Assembly: GCF_006442545.2 (NCBI RefSeq)
Contig: NZ_CP083952.1
Location: 1,977,501-2,041,500, forward strand
DNA from: Mesorhizobium sp. B2-1-8
GTDB lineage: Bacteria > Pseudomonadota > Alphaproteobacteria > Rhizobiales > Rhizobiaceae
Length of the DNA: 64,000 nucleotides
Direction: 5' to 3'
In this document: in pieces, positions 25,927-34,944 of the stretch
How positions within the stretch are numbered: position 1 is the stretch's first letter
Layout: every line of letters starts with the position of its first letter
Made by a program: the position numbers and the translations under genes
The notes under the pieces: model-generated
The model's input: the letters and a program-made list of their open reading frames with translations, nothing else
Told to the model about the DNA's origin: nothing
Databases searched by the model: none

Positions 25927-27307
25927 TCTGCTTTCCCTTGAGGTGGCGGGCAAGGTCGGAGAACGGATCGGCGGACGGGCGGTCCCTCGGCGATTGCGCC
26001 AGCGCCTCATAGATCAGGGGCACCTGGCGCACGGCCATGTCGAGTTCGGCGTCGACGCCGCCCTGATAGGCGCCGAGCAGGCGGATATCGCGCGTGTCCT
26101 CGAAACGGGAGATCATCGACTTCAGCCGCGTCACAAGGGCTCGCTGCTCGACGCTCCAGGCCTTGCCTGCAAGTCGCGATATGGACGACAGTGGATTGAC
26201 GGGCGGATAGCGGCCCTGTTCGGCAATCGCGCGGTCGAGCACGACATGGCCGTCGAGGATGCCGCGCACGGAATCTGCGACCGGATCATTGTGATCGTCG
26301 CCGTCGACCAGCACGGAAATGATGGCGGTGATCGAGCCTTTACCTTCGGCTCCAGGCCCGGCGCGCTCGAGCAGCTTGGGCAATTCGGTGAAGACAGAGG
26401 CGGGATAGCCGCGGGCGACCGGCGGCTCGCCGGTTCCCGTCGCCACCTCGCGCAGCGCATGAGCGAAGCGGGTGATGGAATCCAGCACCAGCAGGACACG
26501 GTGGCCCTGGTCGCGGAAGTGTTCGGCCACGCGCATGGCGGTGTCGGGCGCGCGCCGGCGCATCATGGCGCTCTCGTCGCTTGTGGCGACGACGGCGACG
26601 GTTTTGGCCATGCTGTCGCCGATCGTGTCCTCGAGGAATTCGCGGACCTCGCGGCCGCGTTCACCGATCAGCGCCACGACGACGGTGTCGAACGCGTCGG
26701 CGCCGGCGAGCATGGCAAGCAGCGTCGACTTGCCGACGCCGGAGCCGGCGAAGACACCCATGCGCTGGCCGAAGCAGAGCGGCGTGAAGATATCGATGAC
26801 CTTGACGCCGGTCATGAAGGCGGTGCCGACACGCTGCCGCGCCATGGCGCCGGGTGTCGCGGCCGCCGCCGACATGTCGTCGCCCCTTACCAAAGGTGGA
26901 CCCCCATCGATCGTCCGGGTGAGCGCATCGATGGCGCGACCGCGCCACGAGGCATGCGGCGCCACCGCGAGTGGACCCCTGCGGAACACGGCATCGCCGA
27001 TGCCGGTGTCGGCGCTGCGTTCGAAGGGGGCGATCACAACCTCGTCACGGCTGATTTTGACAATCTCGCCGCGGCGCGCGCCGGCCTGGCCGCGCTGCTC
27101 GACAATGTCACCCAGCCTGGTGAAATCGGAAAGGCCGTGCACCTTGTAGTGCGTGGGCGTGACTTCCGTGACGAGGCCTCCGCGCTTGACCAGCCCGTCG
27201 CTGTCGCCGAAGCGCCTGACAATCCGCTCCAAAGCGGCAAGCCTATCCTGCGGCGCCGGCTGGAGCTGTCTTTCGGGTGCGCGGATGGATGGCTGCTCTG
27301 ACGACAT
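25907..27307 (-). CDS. fliI: Flagellum-specific export ATPase FliI
   Basis: FliI powers unfolding and entry of export substrates. The 466-residue protein has an F1-beta-like core: Walker A GSGVGKST (Lys193), GERGREVREFLEDTIGD, Walker B-type VLLVLDSITRFAHALREVATGTGEPPVARGYPASVF, and a C-terminal helical part. It overlaps the downstream membrane-protein gene by 20 bases and follows flgF by a single base. The likely regulator partner is the FliH-like protein encoded at 13.7 kb. Confidence 0.97.
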   Translation of the reverse strand: MSSEQPSIRAPERQLQPAPQDRLAALERIVRRFGDSDGLVKRGGLVTEVTPTHYKVHGLSDFTRLGDIVEQRGQAGARRGEIVKISRDEVVIAPFERSADTGIGDAVFRRGPLAVAPHASWRGRAIDALTRTIDGGPPLVRGDDMSAAAATPGAMARQRVGTAFMTGVKVIDIFTPLCFGQRMGVFAGSGVGKSTLLAMLAGADAFDTVVVALIGERGREVREFLEDTIGDSMAKTVAVVATSDESAMMRRRAPDTAMRVAEHFRDQGHRVLLVLDSITRFAHALREVATGTGEPPVARGYPASVFTELPKLLERAGPGAEGKGSITAIISVLVDGDDHNDPVADSVRGILDGHVVLDRAIAEQGRYPPVNPLSSISRLAGKAWSVEQRALVTRLKSMISRFEDTRDIRLLGAYQGGVDAELDMAVRQVPLIYEALAQSPRDRPSADPFSDLARHLKGKQNAEPGD

Positions 27308-27308
27308 G

Positions 27309-28034
27309 CTATGACTTCGAGCCGAGCGTCTTTATCGCCTCGTCGGTGGAGGAATCGGTCTGCCGCATCAGCGCGGCGGTGTTCTCGAAGGCGCGCTGGA
27401 CCATGATCAGCCGGGTCATTTCCAGCACCGGATTGACGTTGGATTCCTCGACGAAACCCTGCGCGACGCCGATGTCGGAGCGGTCGGTGACCGGTTCGGG
27501 CGTGCGTGCGGGCACAATGCCGGAATTGCCGTAGCGCACGAAATTCTCGCCCGGGTCGAAATTGTAGAGGCCGATCGAGCCGACGAGCTGTTCGTTCTGG
27601 CGCAGCGAGCCGTCGGCGCCGGCCTTGGGCGGACCGTTGCGGGGATCGAGCTGGATCGGCGCGCCGCCGGCGTCGAGCACCGGATGGCCCTCGACCGACA
27701 TCAGCTCGCCATTCTCGTTCATCGAGAAACGACCGTCGCGGGTCATGACGGTGCCGGCCGGCGTGTCGATGGCGAACCAAGCGTTGCCCTGGATGGCGAA
27801 ATCGAATGGATTGCCGGTCTCCGTCATGGAGCCGTGAGCTCCCGACAGAAAGGTCTTGCCGGAGGAGGCGAACGAAACCGACTTCTGCCCGGTACCCGAC
27901 ACCACGTCCGCGAACTTCACCCCCGTGGCGCGAAAGCCGACGGTGTTGGCGTTGGCGACATTGTCGGCGATCGTGTCGAGTCGGCGCTCGAGGGCCATCT
28001 GCGCGGAGAGGGCGACGTAGAGACTGTCTCGCAT
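27309..28034 (-). CDS. flgF: Flagellar proximal rod protein FlgF
   Basis: FlgF is a rod subunit. The 241-residue protein starts MRDSLYVALSAQMALERRLDTIADNVANANTVGFRATGVKFADVV and ends with GFVEESNVNPVLEMTRLIMVQRAFENTAALMRQTDSSTDEAIKTLGSKS. The start at 28034 lies directly after the DUF1217 stop; the open frame upstream overlaps that gene and is not part of FlgF. It is co-transcribed with the DUF1217 gene and fliI. Confidence 0.96.
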   Translation of the reverse strand: MRDSLYVALSAQMALERRLDTIADNVANANTVGFRATGVKFADVVSGTGQKSVSFASSGKTFLSGAHGSMTETGNPFDFAIQGNAWFAIDTPAGTVMTRDGRFSMNENGELMSVEGHPVLDAGGAPIQLDPRNGPPKAGADGSLRQNEQLVGSIGLYNFDPGENFVRYGNSGIVPARTPEPVTDRSDIGVAQGFVEESNVNPVLEMTRLIMVQRAFENTAALMRQTDSSTDEAIKTLGSKS

Positions 28035-28036
28035 GA

Positions 28037-29158
28037 TCAGAACTTCAGTTTCTGCATGGCCATCATCAGGTCGGTGGAGATGCCCGATGCGACCGGTTGG
28101 GCGAAAAGCACGCTGATCGATGTCACGGCCGGCGAGGTCGGGTTGTTGATCTCGTACATGCTGGTGAAGCGGGTCAGGAACTTGTTCAGTTTCACGGGAT
28201 CCGTGAAATCCGAGATGTCGAGCTTCTGCCCGAACAGTTGCGCCTGCTTGTCGATGTCGGCGGTGGCGAAGGAATCGGGCAGCCCCAGCGCGGTGCGCAC
28301 GACGCTGGCCAGCGCGGTGTCGGCCAGCACGTCGTACCAACTTGTGATGTCGGGTGCCTTGCGCTGGAAATAGAGCGCCAGCCGCACGCCCTCATTAGTC
28401 TGGCCGGCATCCTCTTCCAGTGTCTGGCGCATGTATTTGTCGACGGTCGGCTGCTGCGCTGGATTGATGGTGGTGGCATTCTCGCCGTATTGTTCGAAGT
28501 TGAGGGCCGTAGCCAGTCCCGCGTAGGCCGGATCCGTCTGCTTGTTGGCGACGCTGTCGGGATCGCGCACGCCGCCTTGCAGGACCTGCTTGATAAGGTC
28601 CTTGTCCTCCGTCGCCGAATCGAGGCCGTACGCGGCCAGCGCGTAAGTGTAGAGGCGGCTGTTCGACATGAGGTCGTCGACCGACTTCACCTTGGTGATG
28701 TTGGCGAGATAATACGTCGTCTCGCCCTTCACATAGTCCGAATTCGGATCGAGACCGGCGATTTGCGCCTGTATGGCGTAGTTCTTCGTCACCAGTTGCT
28801 GGGCCTTGTTGTAGATCGTCGCATCGGCGCCGTTGGCAGCGAAGTTGAAGGCGCTGACGAAGGCGGCGTAGCGCTTGTCGGTCAGCTTGTTGGCGAAACT
28901 GTTGGAATCGGTAACGCCTTCCTTGAGCGCCTTGACCATGAACGCCTTGGCGTAGTCCATGTTCTCCAGCCCGTAGGCCTTCATGGCATATTTGAACAAG
29001 CGGTCGTTCTTGACGAAATCGTCGATCGATTTCACCTTGGTGATGTTGGCGAGATAATATTGGGTGTCGCGATCGACCGTCGGCTGCTGCTCGATGCGGT
29101 CGATCGACTTGTTGATGTCTTTGGTGATCAACTGGTAGCTGGTATAGGTACTGAGCAA
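28037..29158 (-). CDS. DUF1217 repeat protein of the flagellar cluster
   Basis: This 373-residue soluble protein of unknown function is the first gene of the block that continues with flgF and fliI. It is built of tandem repeats: residues 31-130 and 146-245 match (shared YYLANITKVKS with following DD, and AYGL), and residues about 258-335 form a third, diverged unit. There is no signal peptide or membrane helix. DUF1217 proteins are found beside flagellar genes in rhizobia; a role in export or rod assembly is inferred only. The repeat is also visible in DNA (29-base exact copies 345 bases apart). Confidence 0.85.
   Translation of the reverse strand: MLSTYTSYQLITKDINKSIDRIEQQPTVDRDTQYYLANITKVKSIDDFVKNDRLFKYAMKAYGLENMDYAKAFMVKALKEGVTDSNSFANKLTDKRYAAFVSAFNFAANGADATIYNKAQQLVTKNYAIQAQIAGLDPNSDYVKGETTYYLANITKVKSVDDLMSNSRLYTYALAAYGLDSATEDKDLIKQVLQGGVRDPDSVANKQTDPAYAGLATALNFEQYGENATTINPAQQPTVDKYMRQTLEEDAGQTNEGVRLALYFQRKAPDITSWYDVLADTALASVVRTALGLPDSFATADIDKQAQLFGQKLDISDFTDPVKLNKFLTRFTSMYEINNPTSPAVTSISVLFAQPVASGISTDLMMAMQKLKF
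28686..29059 (-). repeat. Internal direct repeat within the DUF1217 gene
   Basis: A 29-base segment at 28686-28714 recurs exactly at 29031-29059, offset 345 bases, which equals 115 codons. It encodes the end of the motif YYLANITKVK in two successive protein repeats. The neighbouring sequence is diverged, so the exact copy points to selection on the motif or to local gene conversion. Confidence 0.85.
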
Positions 29159-29315
29159 GGACGCGCCTCCGGCCGAAGCTATGCCGGCACAATAAGCTCA
29201 CTTCCTTGCGCGAAACTGAATCGCCAATTTTCGGCTTCATGGCGGCCCGGATTCAAGCCTCACACAAGGCACGGGGACTATCCCTTGTCCGACGTGAAAT
29301 GCGGAAGGACCGGTC
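29159..29315. promoter_or_regulatory. Divergent promoter region between the DUF1217-flgF-fliI block and motA
   Basis: These 157 bases separate two divergent flagellar operons and contain no gene. Both early operons must start here: motA-fliM-fliN-fliG-flhB-orf on the plus strand and DUF1217-flgF-fliI-orf on the minus strand. No sigma-54 element was seen by eye. VisN-VisR control is inferred from S. meliloti. Confidence 0.5.
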
Positions 29316-30191
29316 GTGGGCATTCTGATTGGACTTGTGGTGACGCTTGGCTGCGTCCTTGGCGGCTTCATGGCCATGGGCGGGCATCTGCACGTGCTGG
29401 TCCAGCCATGGGAAGCCGTGGTCATCTGCGGCGCCGCGCTCGGCACCTTCCTGGTCGCCAATCCGATGAAGACGGTCAAGGATACCGGCAATGGCATTCT
29501 CGAAGCTTTCAAGCAGGCTGTGCCGAAGGAGCAGGACTATCTGGAAACGCTCGGCGTGCTGCACAGCCTGATGCGCGAGCTGCGCTCCAAGTCGCGCAGC
29601 GAGGTCGAGGCGCATATCGACAATCCGGAGGAGTCGGCGATCTTCCAGGCCTTTCCGACCGTGCTCAAGAACCACGATTTGATGAATTTCATCTGCGACT
29701 ACTGCCGCATCATCATCATCGGCAATGCCCGCTCGCACGAGATCGAGGCGCTGATGGACGAGGAAATCCAGACCATTAAGTCCGACAAGATGAAGGCTTA
29801 TCACGCGCTGGTCGCGGTCGGCGACGGCCTGCCGGCGCTCGGCATCGTCGCCGCCGTGCTCGGCGTGGTCAAGGCGATGGGTGCGCTTGACCAGTCGCCG
29901 GAAATCCTCGGCGGCCTGATCGGCGCGGCGTTGGTCGGCACCTTCCTCGGCATCTTCCTGTCCTACGCGGTGGTCGGGCCTGTCGCCACCAAGATCAAGA
30001 CGGTGCGCGAGAAGAAAAACCGCCTCTACATCATCGTCAAGCAGACGCTGCTCGCCTACATGAACGGTGCGCTGCCGCAGGTGGCGATCGAGTTCGGCCG
30101 CAAAACCATCTCCTCCTATGAACGGCCGACTATCGACGCCGTCGAGCAGAGCACGATGAACACCGGCGGCGCCGAGAAGAAGGCCGCCTGA
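29316..30191 (+). CDS. motA: Flagellar motor stator protein MotA
   Basis: MotA forms the proton channel with MotB and pushes on FliG. The 291-residue protein has four membrane helices: residues about 2-20, 28-50, 165-190 and 200-225. It has the family stretch [55 protein letters not shown]. The start is GTG ([13 protein letters not shown]), with GGAAGGA upstream. It leads the plus-strand operon; motB is about 16 kb away in another unit. Confidence 0.96.
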   Translation: MGILIGLVVTLGCVLGGFMAMGGHLHVLVQPWEAVVICGAALGTFLVANPMKTVKDTGNGILEAFKQAVPKEQDYLETLGVLHSLMRELRSKSRSEVEAHIDNPEESAIFQAFPTVLKNHDLMNFICDYCRIIIIGNARSHEIEALMDEEIQTIKSDKMKAYHALVAVGDGLPALGIVAAVLGVVKAMGALDQSPEILGGLIGAALVGTFLGIFLSYAVVGPVATKIKTVREKKNRLYIIVKQTLLAYMNGALPQVAIEFGRKTISSYERPTIDAVEQSTMNTGGAEKKAA

Positions 30192-30223
30192 GCGATGCGC
30201 GACAGACCGGTGCCAAAACTGTC

Positions 30224-31171
30224 ATGACCAGTCCGGGCAGCCCCTCGCAAACGCGTTCGCTGATCATTGAGCGCCTGGTCGGCGACAGCGGCGAGGCCGA
30301 CCAGGTCATCGACGCCGGCCGCGCCATGGCCGAACGGGCCGTACCGCTGCTGCAGAAGGCGCTCTCGAGCGAGCTGGGTGCTCCCGTGATCGTCGACCTC
30401 AGGGCCGTGGAGGTCAGCCGTGTCCCCGAGGCGCGTTCGCGCGCCGGCGACACCTTCGCCATGACCGTTATCGGCTCGCCGGCATCCTCGGACGCGATGA
30501 CCCTCGTCATCGACGCTCCGGCGATCGCGATCATCGTCTCGACGCTGTTCGGCGGCGACCCGGATATGCCGGTGTCGCCGATCGAGCGCGACCTGTCGCC
30601 GATCGAGGCCGATGTCTCGACCATGGTGTTCCAGGAGGTGGCGCAGGCGCTGAACGGATCGGGACGGCGCTCGCTCGAATTGCGGCTGCCCGCGCCGCGC
30701 GCCATGTCGGGCATCGAGGCCAGGCGGCACGTGTTGCGCGACGGCGCCGCGATCCGCATCGTCCTCGGCATCTCGACGCCGGTCGACAGCGGCTCGATCA
30801 CGGTGACGATGCCGCAGCGTATCGTGCTGGCCGGGCGCGACGGCACGGCCAGCGTCAGCGAGGACGATCACGGCACCAACTGGCGGGCACGCTTTTCGGA
30901 AGAGGTGATGCGCTCGACCGTGGCGCTCGAAGCCACCATGCCGCTGGCGCGGCTGACGCTCGGAGACCTCGCCAATCTCGAAGTGGGCCAGGTGATCGAC
31001 TTCGACGAAACGGCGCAATCACGGGCGCGCCTCGGCGCGCGCGGCCAGACGCTGTTCGTATGTGAGTTCGGCAAACTGGGGCAGAATTACACCGTCCGAA
31101 TCAAGCATCCTTTCGATGCCGGGCAGGATTTCATCGATGGGCTCATGCCGGCTGTTGCCGGGCGCGCCTGA
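30224..31171 (+). CDS. fliM: Flagellar switch protein FliM
   Basis: FliM is the C-ring protein that receives CheY-P. The 315-residue protein has a diverged CheC-like middle domain (VIDAPAIAIIVSTLFGGDPDMPVSPIERDLSPIEADVSTMVFQEVAQAL) and a C-terminal SpoA domain from about residue 235 (LEATMPLARLTLGDLANLEVGQVIDFDETAQSRARLGARGQTLFVCEFGKLGQNYTVRI). The N-terminal CheY-binding peptide LSQxEIDALL is not obvious, as usual in rhizobia. It lies 32 bases after motA. Confidence 0.92.
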   Translation: MTSPGSPSQTRSLIIERLVGDSGEADQVIDAGRAMAERAVPLLQKALSSELGAPVIVDLRAVEVSRVPEARSRAGDTFAMTVIGSPASSDAMTLVIDAPAIAIIVSTLFGGDPDMPVSPIERDLSPIEADVSTMVFQEVAQALNGSGRRSLELRLPAPRAMSGIEARRHVLRDGAAIRIVLGISTPVDSGSITVTMPQRIVLAGRDGTASVSEDDHGTNWRARFSEEVMRSTVALEATMPLARLTLGDLANLEVGQVIDFDETAQSRARLGARGQTLFVCEFGKLGQNYTVRIKHPFDAGQDFIDGLMPAVAGRA

Positions 31172-31188
31172 GCTTTTGGAGACGACGC

Positions 31189-31575
31189 ATGGCCAAGACC
31201 AAGGTAGAACCAGAGCTCGACCAGCCGGACGAGCGGCTCGATCGTGCCATCGAGGAATTGCGCGGGGTCCTGCACGAAGAAGAGCAGCGCCCCGAGATGG
31301 CGGCAAGGGCCGCGGCATCGGCCAATTCAAGCGTCATCATGAACATCCCCGTCGATGTCCAGATCATCCTCGGCAGCACCGAGATGGCGGTTGCCGATCT
31401 GATGGCGCTGCAGAAGGGTTCGACGGTCGCGCTCAACCGCCGCATCGGCGAACCGGTCGATGTCGTGGTGAACGGCCGCAAAATAGCGCGCGGCGAGATC
31501 ACCGTGCTCGAAAGCGACCCTTCGCGCTTCGGCATCAGGCTGACCGAAATCATCGCCGGCACGAAGGGCGCCTAG
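31189..31575 (+). CDS. fliN: Flagellar switch protein FliN
   Basis: FliN is the C-ring component that also docks FliH. The 128-residue protein has a charged N-terminal region (about 1-50) followed by the SpoA domain NIPVDVQIILGSTEMAVADLMALQKGSTVALNRRIGEPVDVVVNGRKIARGEITVLESDPSRFGIRLTEII. It lies 17 bases after fliM and 43 before fliG. Confidence 0.96.
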   Translation: MAKTKVEPELDQPDERLDRAIEELRGVLHEEEQRPEMAARAAASANSSVIMNIPVDVQIILGSTEMAVADLMALQKGSTVALNRRIGEPVDVVVNGRKIARGEITVLESDPSRFGIRLTEIIAGTKGA

Positions 31576-31618
31576 ACATGGCTGGCGGGGCTTGCCGATG
31601 GCAGCGGAGGCGAGAGGC

Positions 31619-32632
31619 ATGACGACGCCGCTGACGACCCTGACACGCGCACAGAAGGCGGCCGCCATACTGGTGGCGATGGGCAAGCCGTCGGCCAGCC
31701 GCCTGTTGAAATTCTTCAAGCAGGAAGAGCTTAAGGCGCTGATCGAGGGCGCCCGGCTGCTCCGGACCATTCCGCAAAGCGATCTCGAGCGCATCGTCGC
31801 CGAATTCGAGGCCGAATTCACCGAGGGCGCGGGCCTGCTCGATTCCGCCGACAGGATGGACACGATCCTCAACGAGTCGCTCTCGCCCGAAGAGATGAGC
31901 GCCATCATGGGCAACAAGAAGCCGGAGGCGGCGCCCGAAGGGCCGCCGCCGATCTGGCCCGATCTCGAAAAGCTCGAACCCTCGCGGCTGGGCGCCTTCC
32001 TCGCGGGCGAACATCCGCAGACGGCGGCCATGGTGCTGTCGAAACTGGCGCCGCAGACGGCGGCGAGCGTGCTCTTGACGCTGACGAAGCCGATGCGCGG
32101 CGAGATCATCAAGCGCATGGTGACGATGGCCAATGTTCCGGCCGCCGCCACCAGGATCGTCGAGAACCGGCTGCGCGCCAGCGTGCTGTCGGACACCACG
32201 ACCAAGGATACTTCGGCCGGGCAGGCGCGCGTCGCCAGCGTGCTCAACGAGCTGGAGAAGCCCCTGCTCGATGAGGTCATGCAGGATCTCGAAGCCGCCG
32301 GCACGCCCGACCTCGACGGTGTCCGAGCCCGGCTGTTCGCTTTCGATGACCTGCCGCTGCTCACCCAGAAGGCGCGGGTGCTTCTGTTCGACGGGCTGTC
32401 GACCGAGCTTGTCACGCTGGCGCTGCGCGGCACGTCGGCAGCACTGGCCGAAGCGGTGCTGTCGGCGATCGGCGCCCGCTCCCGGCGCATGATCGAGGCC
32501 GAACTCGGGCAAGGGTCGGAGGGTGTTCCCGCCGCCGACATCATGGCGGCACGCAAGACGATCGTGACGACCACAATCCGGCTGTCGCGCGAAGGCGCGT
32601 TCGAACTTCCCTCGACGCAGAACGCCGCCTAA
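31619..32632 (+). CDS. fliG: Flagellar rotor switch protein FliG
   Basis: FliG sits on the MS ring and generates torque with MotA. The 337-residue protein shows the three helical domains: LTRAQKAAAILVAMGKPSASRLLKFFKQEELKALI, LGAFLAGEHPQTAAMVLSKLAPQTAASVLLTLTKPMRGEIIKRM and the C-terminal VLLFDGLSTELVTLALRGTSAALAEAVLSAIGARSRRMIEAEL. ATG 31619 (MTTPLTT) is preferred because GGAGGCGAG precedes it. It lies 3 bases before flhB. Confidence 0.95.
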   Translation: MTTPLTTLTRAQKAAAILVAMGKPSASRLLKFFKQEELKALIEGARLLRTIPQSDLERIVAEFEAEFTEGAGLLDSADRMDTILNESLSPEEMSAIMGNKKPEAAPEGPPPIWPDLEKLEPSRLGAFLAGEHPQTAAMVLSKLAPQTAASVLLTLTKPMRGEIIKRMVTMANVPAAATRIVENRLRASVLSDTTTKDTSAGQARVASVLNELEKPLLDEVMQDLEAAGTPDLDGVRARLFAFDDLPLLTQKARVLLFDGLSTELVTLALRGTSAALAEAVLSAIGARSRRMIEAELGQGSEGVPAADIMAARKTIVTTTIRLSREGAFELPSTQNAA

Positions 32633-32635
32633 GGC

Positions 32636-33718
32636 ATGTCCGACGCCGCCGACAAGGATTCGAAAACCGAAGAGGCGACGGAAAAGAAGATCCGCGACAC
32701 AATCGAACAGGGCAAGCTGCCCCATTCGAGGGAGACCGCGCTCTTCGCCTCCTTCGTCGCCATATTGGTGTTCACCGTCTTCTATGCCAAGGATGCGATC
32801 GTTGACCTCGGCATGTTCCTGTCGATGTTCCTCGAGAAGCCGGAAGCCTGGCCGATGAACACCGAGACCGACGTCATCGCGCTCTACAAGCTCGTCATGC
32901 TGGAAGTCGGCCGCGCCGTACTCAGTCTGCTGGTGCTGCTCTCCGTTGCCGGCATTGGCGCCTCGGTGCTGCAGAACATGCCGCAATTCGTCGGCGAGCG
33001 CATCAGGCCGCAGTTTTCGCGGATCTCGATCGTCAAGGGCTGGAGCCGGATGTTCGGCGCCCAGGGCTGGGTCGAATTCCTGAAGTCGCTTGCAAAGGTC
33101 GGTTTTGCCATCGCCGTGCTCACCTTCACGCTGTCGGAAGATCACCGCAAGCTGCTTGCCGGGATGATCACCAATCCGGTCGCTTTCGGTCTCGTCATCC
33201 GCGGCATCGCCGTCGACATACTGGTGGCGATCGTCTTCGTGATGGGACTGATCGCGGCGATCGACGTCGTCTGGTCGCGCTTCCACTGGAAGCAGGACCT
33301 GCGCATGAGCAAGCAGGAGGTCAAGGACGAGTTCAAGCAGGCCGAGGGTGACCCGATCGTCAAGTCGCGGCTGCGCTCGCTGGCGCGAGACCGGGCGCGC
33401 AAGCGGATGATGACGGCGGTGCCGCGCGCGACGCTTGTCATCGCCAACCCGACCCACTTCTCGATCGCACTGAAATATGTGCGCGACGAGGATTCGGCGC
33501 CGCTCGTGGTGGCGAAGGGGCAGGACCTCGTGGCGCTGAAAATCCGCGAGATCGCCAAGGAGCACAACATCCCGATCTTCGAGGACGTGGCGCTCGCCCG
33601 CTCCATGTACAAGCAAGTTTCGGTCGATAATGTGATCCCGTCGCAATTCTACCAGGCCGTCGCCGAACTGGTGCGGATCGTCTATTCGAAAAAGGCTGAG
33701 CGCAGACAGATTTCATGA
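32636..33718 (+). CDS. flhB: Flagellar export switch protein FlhB
   Basis: FlhB is the export-gate protein that switches substrate class after self-cleavage. The 360-residue protein starts DKDSKTEEATEKKIRDTIEQGKLPHSRE, has four membrane helices within about residues 30-215, and has a cytoplasmic domain with the cleavage site NPTH (Asn271-Pro-Thr-His) in IANPTHFSIALKY. It overlaps the next gene by 4 bases (ATGA). Confidence 0.97.
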   Translation: MSDAADKDSKTEEATEKKIRDTIEQGKLPHSRETALFASFVAILVFTVFYAKDAIVDLGMFLSMFLEKPEAWPMNTETDVIALYKLVMLEVGRAVLSLLVLLSVAGIGASVLQNMPQFVGERIRPQFSRISIVKGWSRMFGAQGWVEFLKSLAKVGFAIAVLTFTLSEDHRKLLAGMITNPVAFGLVIRGIAVDILVAIVFVMGLIAAIDVVWSRFHWKQDLRMSKQEVKDEFKQAEGDPIVKSRLRSLARDRARKRMMTAVPRATLVIANPTHFSIALKYVRDEDSAPLVVAKGQDLVALKIREIAKEHNIPIFEDVALARSMYKQVSVDNVIPSQFYQAVAELVRIVYSKKAERRQIS

Positions 33719-34149
33719 ACCGGCAACCGCACGCAAAATCCCGTGAGATCATCGTCGCCAGCGCCATCGAACAGGTGGTCGGCGAACTGAGGTTGATCGA
33801 TGTCGCCGACTATATCGCCTTCATCCGGCTGGAGCATTTCGCCTGCCTGTCGGACTTGGTCGATTCAGCGGTGGAGCTGTTCTTCATGCCGGGTACGCTG
33901 AGGCTCGGCCATGGCGGCGAGGCGCATGTCGACTGGAGCGGCAGCCCGCGCATCGTGCTCGACCTGGAGCTCAGGCCACCCGGCGTGACCGTCTATTTCC
34001 AGCTGACGCTGAGCGAGGCCGGCAACACGGTCGTGGTCAATTACGTGTCGTTTGAAAAACCGGGCGAAGACCCCGAGCATAATACGGCGCTGCTGGAGGC
34101 TGTGATCGAACAGGCCCGCATCCGCAAAGTCGAACCGTTGGCGTTTTAA
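33715..34149 (+). CDS. Uncharacterised small protein translationally coupled to flhB
   Basis: This 144-residue protein is not recognised. It starts inside the flhB stop (ATGA), so it is almost certainly co-translated. The N-terminal half is helical (SREIIVASAIEQVVGELRLIDVADYIAFIRLEHFACLSDLVDSAVELFFMPG). The second half looks like beta strands (LRLGHGGEAHVDW, RIVLDLELRPPGVTVYFQLTLSEAGNTVVVNYVSFEK). It has no signal peptide or membrane helix. It is the last gene of the motA operon and converges on visR. A role in flagellar assembly or switching is suggested by context only. Confidence 0.85.
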   Translation: MNRQPHAKSREIIVASAIEQVVGELRLIDVADYIAFIRLEHFACLSDLVDSAVELFFMPGTLRLGHGGEAHVDWSGSPRIVLDLELRPPGVTVYFQLTLSEAGNTVVVNYVSFEKPGEDPEHNTALLEAVIEQARIRKVEPLAF

Positions 34150-34173
34150 AACGCTCCCGTCAGCCGACATCTA

Positions 34174-34944
34174 CTATTCGATAAGCCCCAGCCGCAGCGC
34201 CTTGGCGACTGCCTGATTGCGGTTGACGGCATTGAGCTTCTGGGTCGACTGGGTGAGGTACTGGTTGGCGGTGTGCACCGACAGTTTCAGGAGCCGCGCG
34301 ATCTCCTCGCTGGTGTTGCCGTTGGCGGTCAGCTTCAGGCATTCGAGCTCTCGCTTGGAGATCGAGCGCATTCTGCCGGCATCGCCGGGACGCATGCGCG
34401 CGACCGCGGCAAAAAGCGAGAAGCAGCGAGCGTGGATTTCGTAGAGCGCATCCTGCGGCAGCGCGATCTCCGATCCCTGGAAGACGACGAGGCCGCATTG
34501 ACCGCGATCGGCATGGACGGGAAAGGCGATGCCGCTCGATCCGGGTGTCAGCGGCGCCATCTGTCCGGTCCAGGCGAGACTGCCGAATATGTCGGCCATG
34601 GCCGACACGCCATCATCCGTCCACCAGCGCGGCTCGGTCGAAATCCGGCTATGGCGAACGATGTCCTCGCCATTGGCGCCTGAAATGAACTTCGTCGCCA
34701 TCGCGATGCCGGGATAATCGGAATCAAAGCACGGGACCAGCCGGTCGCGCTCCGGCGATGGGCTGACGAAGAACAGTCCGAAGGCCGAGGCGTTGATGTC
34801 GACTGATATCCAGCGGCAGCGGCGCACCGCATCGGGAATGGTGACGGCGTGATGTGTTTCGGATCCCAGCGAGAAGGCGCCGAAGGGGCTGCGCTGCTCG
34901 TTGAAAAGGGCTTCCGCGGCGTCCTTGATGTCGGCGTGTTTCAA
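34174..34944 (-). CDS. visR: LuxR-family master regulator VisR
   Basis: VisR pairs with VisN as the master activator of motility in rhizobia. The 256-residue protein has an N-terminal sensory domain (about 1-180) and a C-terminal LuxR helix-turn-helix (SISKRELECLKLTANGNTSEEIARLLKLSVHTANQYLTQSTQKLNAVNRNQAVAKALRLGLIE). The likely start is TTG at 34944, which overlaps the visN stop as TTGA and has AGGAG 9 bases upstream. The frame is open further upstream, but that part overlaps visN. Coupling implies equal production of the two partners. Confidence 0.9.
   Translation of the reverse strand: MKHADIKDAAEALFNEQRSPFGAFSLGSETHHAVTIPDAVRRCRWISVDINASAFGLFFVSPSPERDRLVPCFDSDYPGIAMATKFISGANGEDIVRHSRISTEPRWWTDDGVSAMADIFGSLAWTGQMAPLTPGSSGIAFPVHADRGQCGLVVFQGSEIALPQDALYEIHARCFSLFAAVARMRPGDAGRMRSISKRELECLKLTANGNTSEEIARLLKLSVHTANQYLTQSTQKLNAVNRNQAVAKALRLGLIE

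Noticed and set aside
31550..33646. Minus-strand frame of 698 codons opposite fliG and flhB
   Set aside because: Shadow frame with no recognisable domains; the plus-strand genes are certain.
34141..34154. GCGTTTTAAAACGC palindrome at the end of the flhB-coupled gene
   Set aside because: A palindrome with no loop and no T tract beyond it; it contains the stop codon and does not support a terminator.
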